The notes beneath the pieces were generated by a model. It was not told where the DNA came from. It was given only the letters and a program-made list of their open reading frames with translations, and did no database searches. From Acidobacteria bacterium 13_1_40CM_65_14 (GTDB lineage: Bacteria; Acidobacteriota; Vicinamibacteria; Vicinamibacterales; CAVVIG01): a DNA stretch of 34,284 bases. Below are positions 31,140-34,284 of the stretch, one piece after another. Location of the stretch: NCBI GenBank assembly GCA_001917905.1, contig MNEX01000059.1, positions 1 to 34,284 on the forward strand, written 5' to 3'. The stretch's first letter is position 1. Every line of letters begins with the position of its first letter. The translations under genes were made by a program, and so were the position numbers.

Positions 31140-31343
31140 TCACATCAGTCCTTTGTGAGGTTCCACATCTTCCGCCTCGGTTGAGGCGCGGCTGCGCTGC
31201 AGCACGGTGCCTCCAGTCGTATCGATCCGGAGGTGATAGGCCACGGCCAACTGACAGAGGAGATCGTCCATCGCCTTCATCAGGACCGAGGCGAATCGAT
31301 CTTCATCGTCGTCGGTCAGGGACGAAACCAAACGAATATCCAC
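31140..31343 (-). CDS. Small hypothetical protein (67 residues)
   Basis: I do not recognise this protein. The start is GTG at 31343, preceded by a strong AGGGGGA-type ribosome-binding sequence about six bases upstream, which is better than most real genes in the window show. The sequence is acidic then amphipathic (DDDEDRFASVLMKAMDDLLCQ, then LAVAYHLRIDTTGGTVLQRS), with predicted helix and no signal peptide or membrane segment, so it is probably cytoplasmic. Its base composition is less GC-biased than that of shadow frames. It is divergent from the PEP-CTERM-like gene at 31619 and points toward the exporter operon. It could be a small regulator or partner protein, but nothing in the sequence shows that. 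Confidence 0.55.
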   Translation of the reverse strand: MDIRLVSSLTDDDEDRFASVLMKAMDDLLCQLAVAYHLRIDTTGGTVLQRSRASTEAEDVEPHKGLM

Positions 31344-31583
31344 ACAATCCCCCTGAACGTTGAGAACGCGAAGGCGCGGCTAACGAATGGCGTTGTGCAA
31401 TCGCCGTTCCTTAGGATCTTTTCATCTGAACGTTCGGCAATTCGACGGCGCGCCGCAGCGCCCCATATCGGAAAGATCGTCATTCGCACCGCGGGCGAGA
31501 CAAAAGTCCGCGTGTCGACCGTCTTCGCGATTCGTGATACGCGGCGTCGCATTGATTCTCCGGCGCGCGCGCGATCCAATCAG
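31344..31583. other. Divergent intergenic region before the PEP-CTERM-like gene
   Basis: This stretch lies between the small minus-strand gene (start 31343) and the plus-strand gene at 31619. It contains the ribosome-binding sequence for the minus gene near 31349-31355 and leads into the sigma-54-like element at 31584-31599. If that element is used, enhancer-binding sites would be expected here. I see no clear long inverted repeat and no further open frame worth calling. Confidence 0.4.
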
Positions 31584-31599
31584 TGGCGTTCTTCTTGCT
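31584..31599 (+). promoter_or_regulatory. Candidate sigma-54 (-24/-12) promoter of the PEP-CTERM-like gene
   Basis: TGGCGTTCTTCTTGCT matches 9 of 12 defined positions of the consensus with exact GG-GC spacing and is followed by C, giving TTGCTC as at 12044 and 30773. The GC of the -12 element lies 21 bases before ATG 31619 (24 bases at the 12044 site), so the leader would be only about nine bases. In described exosortase A systems, RpoN with the PrsK/PrsR pair controls such genes. Confidence 0.55.
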
Positions 31600-31618
31600 C
31601 GATCGGCTGAACACTGTC

Positions 31619-31807
31619 ATGAGAATTCTGCTGTCCCTCAGTGGACTGATGATGCTCTGCGCCTCGGTGGCCACCGGCGCGGGCACATTGATCGCGCCAA
31701 CGCCGGGCCACGTCGCGACGCCGTCGCTGTCGGAGCCGGGCGGACTGCTCGTCATGGGCGCCGGTTTCGTGCTGCTCGCGAATCAGCTTCGCCGGAAGAA
31801 GTCGTGA
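31619..31807 (+). CDS. Minimal PEP-CTERM-like secreted protein (62 residues)
   Basis: The protein consists almost only of two targeting signals. Residues 1-21 (MRILLSLSGLMMLCASVATGA) form a signal peptide. After a short, proline/threonine-rich stretch (GTLIAPTPGHVATPS) comes SEPGGLLVMGAGFVLLANQL then RRKKS: a PEP-like SEP motif, a hydrophobic helix and a basic tail, the tripartite layout of PEP-CTERM sorting signals cut by exosortases. The mature region would be only about 16-18 residues. ATG 31619 was chosen because it is the start that gives a proper basic N-terminus; there is no clear ribosome-binding site. The TGA overlaps the GTG of the next gene (GTGA). The variant SEP in place of PEP lowers certainty. 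Alternatively it is a small single-spanning membrane protein. Confidence 0.7.
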   Translation: MRILLSLSGLMMLCASVATGAGTLIAPTPGHVATPSLSEPGGLLVMGAGFVLLANQLRRKKS

Positions 31808-34284
31808 GACGCGCGCTCCTTGTCGTCGGTGTGCTCGCCGCGGCGCTGAGCATCGGCTCCGATCCGTCTTCCGCGCAGTGCGGACCCAATCCGATCGTCT
31901 GCGAGAACAGCCTGCCCGGAAACCTCGCGAGCGAATGGGACATCACCGGCTCTGGCGATCCGACTATTCAAGGCTTCACGACCGACATCAGCGTCGGTCT
32001 GGGACAGATCGTCCATTTCAAGATCGATACGAACGCGACCGCATATCGGCTCGACATCTATCGCATGGGCTACTACGGCGGGCGCGGTGCGCGGTTCATC
32101 GCAACCGTCCGGCCGTCGGTTGCGCTCCCGCAAGTGCAGCCCCCATGTCTCAGCGACGCTGCGACCGGCCTGAACGACTGCGGCAACTGGTCGGAGTCCG
32201 CGACATGGACCGTCCCAACCAACGCGGTCTCGGGCATCTACTTCGCCAAGCTCGTTCGTGAAGCCGGCGGCGCCGGCTCGAGTCACGTCGTGTTCGTCGT
32301 CCGGGACGACGTCGGGCATTCCGATCTGTTGTTTCAGACGTCGGACACGACGTGGCAGGCCTACAACCAGTACGGCGGCAACAGCCTGTACGTGGGATCG
32401 CCGGCAGGCCGCGCGTACAAAGTCAGCTACAACCGGCCAATTACGACGCGCGGGACCACGCCTGAGGACTGGGTCTTCAACGCGGAGTACCCGATGGTGC
32501 GCTGGCTCGAGGCCAACGGCTACAACGTCAGCTACGCCACCGGCGTCGACACGGATCGCTCCGGCGGCGCGTTGCTCCAGCACAAAGCGTTCATGTCGGT
32601 GGGACACGACGAGTACTGGTCCGGCCCGCAGCGCGCCAACGTGGAAGCGGCGCGTGCCGCCGGAGTCCACCTGGCGTTCTACAGCGGCAACGAAGTGTTC
32701 TGGAAAACGCGTTGGGAGACGAGCACCGATGCGTCGCGCACGCCATATCGGACGCTGGTCACCTACAAGGAGACTCACGCCAACGCGGTGATCGACCCCG
32801 CCGATCCGCCGACGTGGACCGGCACATGGCGCGACCCGCGCTTCAGTCCGCCAGCGGATGGCGGCCGTCCGGAGAACGCGCTCACCGGTCAGATCTTCAC
32901 CGTCAATGGCCGAGACATTCGCTCGATAGTCGTACCGGATACCGACGGAAAGATGCGCTTCTGGCGCAACACATCGATCGCGACTCTCGGAGCCGGCGCG
33001 AGTGCGACGCTGCCCAACGGCGTGCTCGGCTACGAATGGGACGAAGATCTCGACAACGGATCGCGGCCGCCGGGCATGGTCCGGATGTCGACGTCGACCT
33101 ACACGGTGCCTTCGTACCTGCAGGACTTTGGGTCGAACTACGCCACCGGCACCGCGACGCACCACCTGACGCTCTATCGGCACAGCAGCGGCGCGATCGT
33201 GTTCGGCGCGGGCACGGAGCAGTGGCCGTGGGGACTCGACAACAATCACGACTTTGCCGGTCCCGCTCCAGACGTCCGGATGCAGCAAGCTTCCGTGAAT
33301 CTGTTCGCCGACATGGCCGTGCAGCCGGCGACGCTGCAGCCCGGACTCGTCGCCGCGACGGCGTCAGCTGACGGCGCCGCGCCGACGTCGACGATCACGG
33401 TCCCGGCGGCGGGCGCGACGATCTCACCGGGAACCGCGATCACGATCACCGGAACCGCAGCCGACACGGGCGGCGGCGTGGTTGGCGGCGTCGAAGTGTC
33501 GGTGGACGGCGGCGTGACGTGGCATCCGGCCACGGGACGCGCGAGCTGGACCTACAGCTGGATTGCGGCGGGCGCCGGATTCGTCACGATCAAGAGCCGC
33601 GCGGCCGACGACAGCGGCAATCTTGAAACGCCATCGGCCGGCGTCACTATCACCATCCCTGGCGGCGGGGGCGGCGGCGCGTGCCCCTGCAACATCTGGA
33701 GCCCGAGCACGATTCCGTTGGGCGCGGACCCCGACACAGGAAATGTGGAGATCGGCACCAAGTTCCGCACCAACGTCGGCGGCACGATCTCCGGCATCCG
33801 GTTCTATAAGTTCTCGGCCAATACCGGCACTCACATCGGCAGTCTGTGGTCGAGCACCGGAACAAAACTGGCGGGCGCAACGTTCGCGGGCGAAACGGCG
33901 TCTGGGTGGCAGCAGGTGAACTTCGCGACGCCGGTCACCATCACCGCGAACACGACCTACGTCGCGTCGTACCACGCCAACGCGGGACGTTACGCCGTCA
34001 ACAGCCAGTACTTCGCCGCGGGCGGCGTCACCAATGGACCCCTGACCGCGCTCGCCGACGGCGTCGATGGCGGCAACGGCGTCTACAAGTACGGCACGGG
34101 CAGCATCTTTCCGAACCTCACGTTCAACTCGGAGAATTACTGGGTTGACGTGGTGTTCAACGGCGCCGGCGGGGGCGCAGACACGACGCCGCCGAACGTG
34201 AGCGGTGTGACGCCCGTCAACGGCGGAGGCCGCGTCGCGACGACGGCGACGGTGACGGCGACCTTCAGCGAAGCGATGGACGCG
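31804..34284 (+). CDS. Large secreted protein: DMFase-beta-like domain, Ig-like domain, DUF4082, Big_5-like domain (runs off the window)
   Basis: Open from GTG 31804 to the window end, at least 827 residues. The GTG overlaps the stop of the 62-residue gene (GTGA), which decides the start. Residues 1-24 are a signal peptide (VRRALLVVGVLAAALSIG, then SDPSSA before QCGP). Residues about 35-520 resemble the large C-terminal domain shared with the beta subunit of N,N-dimethylformamidase: IYRMGYYGGRGARF, FVVRDD, LLFQTSDTTWQAYNQYGG, MSVGHDEYWS (about 265), FYSGNEVFWKTRW. An Ig-like domain follows (about 525-615), a glycine linker with GACPCNIW, then DUF4082 (about 625-780; GTKFRTNVGGTISGIRFYK, GWQQVNFATPV) and the start of a Big_5-type domain (DTTPPNVSGVTPVN, ATFSEAMD). 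Function is unknown; the protein is extracellular. Catalytic activity is not implied by the DMFase resemblance. The C-terminus, which might carry a sorting signal, is missing. Confidence 0.88.
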   Translation, partial: MRRALLVVGVLAAALSIGSDPSSAQCGPNPIVCENSLPGNLASEWDITGSGDPTIQGFTTDISVGLGQIVHFKIDTNATAYRLDIYRMGYYGGRGARFIATVRPSVALPQVQPPCLSDAATGLNDCGNWSESATWTVPTNAVSGIYFAKLVREAGGAGSSHVVFVVRDDVGHSDLLFQTSDTTWQAYNQYGGNSLYVGSPAGRAYKVSYNRPITTRGTTPEDWVFNAEYPMVRWLEANGYNVSYATGVDTDRSGGALLQHKAFMSVGHDEYWSGPQRANVEAARAAGVHLAFYSGNEVFWKTRWETSTDASRTPYRTLVTYKETHANAVIDPADPPTWTGTWRDPRFSPPADGGRPENALTGQIFTVNGRDIRSIVVPDTDGKMRFWRNTSIATLGAGASATLPNGVLGYEWDEDLDNGSRPPGMVRMSTSTYTVPSYLQDFGSNYATGTATHHLTLYRHSSGAIVFGAGTEQWPWGLDNNHDFAGPAPDVRMQQASVNLFADMAVQPATLQPGLVAATASADGAAPTSTITVPAAGATISPGTAITITGTAADTGGGVVGGVEVSVDGGVTWHPATGRASWTYSWIAAGAGFVTIKSRAADDSGNLETPSAGVTITIPGGGGGGACPCNIWSPSTIPLGADPDTGNVEIGTKFRTNVGGTISGIRFYKFSANTGTHIGSLWSSTGTKLAGATFAGETASGWQQVNFATPVTITANTTYVASYHANAGRYAVNSQYFAAGGVTNGPLTALADGVDGGNGVYKYGTGSIFPNLTFNSENYWVDVVFNGAGGGADTTPPNVSGVTPVNGGGRVATTATVTATFSEAMDA

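Noticed and set aside
30833-31143. Minus-strand open frames between the small gene and wzm
   Set aside because: One starts with a GTGA overlap typical of coupled genes, but both translate to arginine- and serine-rich sequence with no motif; left as a possible decayed gene only.
31783-33288. Minus-strand open frame of 501 codons
   Set aside because: It is antisense to the GTG-started secreted protein, whose plus-strand frame has recognisable domains throughout; the minus frame is arginine- and valine-rich with none.

Overview
The window is high-GC bacterial DNA carrying a surface-polysaccharide biosynthesis and export locus, flanked on both sides by genes for large secreted proteins. Gene content resembles the glycan clusters that travel with exosortase A (XrtA)/PEP-CTERM systems: an O-glycosylation-ligase-type membrane protein, a class II asparagine-synthetase-like amidotransferase, several GT4 glycosyltransferases, sigma-54-type promoters and a tiny PEP-CTERM-like protein. 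No exosortase, PrsK/PrsR, chain-length or outer-membrane export gene is present, so the locus probably continues outside the window. The gene styles (secreted Ig/beta-helix proteins, DUF4082 and DMFase-beta-like domains, GCAAAG- and CACGAAA-type intergenic palindromes) would fit an Acidobacteriota such as Vicinamibacteria, but this is inference and no marker gene proves it.

Layout. (1) 1-6102, minus strand: one giant secreted modular protein (signal peptide, beta-helix, Ig repeats, second beta-helix, more Ig repeats, unassigned C-terminal domain). It is broken by a single-base frameshift near 4030 and by an apparent 82-bp deletion at about 3421. (2) 6425-9190, minus: a stand-alone adenylation-carrier-thioesterase protein. 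(3) 9463-11983, minus: a third beta-helix protein preceded by a GT4 glycosyltransferase. (4) 12082-20852, plus: GT4, ligase, GT4, amidotransferase, methyltransferase, glycosyltransferase, then a 190-bp repeat element and another GT4. (5) 30704-20795, minus: a tightly overlapping ten-gene operon with the Wzm/Wzt ABC exporter, nucleotide-sugar enzymes (a hexapeptide acyltransferase, a Gfo/Idh dehydrogenase and a DegT aminotransferase resembling WlbB/WlbA/WlbC, then a second acyltransferase, an epimerase and a second DegT), a frameshifted GT2 and a GT4. Operons 4 and 5 converge and overlap by 58 bp at their 3' ends. (6) 31140-34284: a small unknown minus-strand gene, then a 62-residue PEP-CTERM-like protein translationally coupled to a large secreted DMFase-beta-like protein that runs off the window.

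Working model: operon 5 makes amino-sugar nucleotides and exports a lipid-linked glycan. Operon 4 adds or assembles sugars and contains a ligase that could transfer glycan to an acceptor. The strongest unifying signal is three near-identical -24/-12 elements (TGGC-N7-TTGCTC) in front of operon 4, operon 5 and the PEP-CTERM-like gene, with a weaker one before the giant protein. This suggests one RpoN-dependent programme controls glycan synthesis and the surface proteins together.
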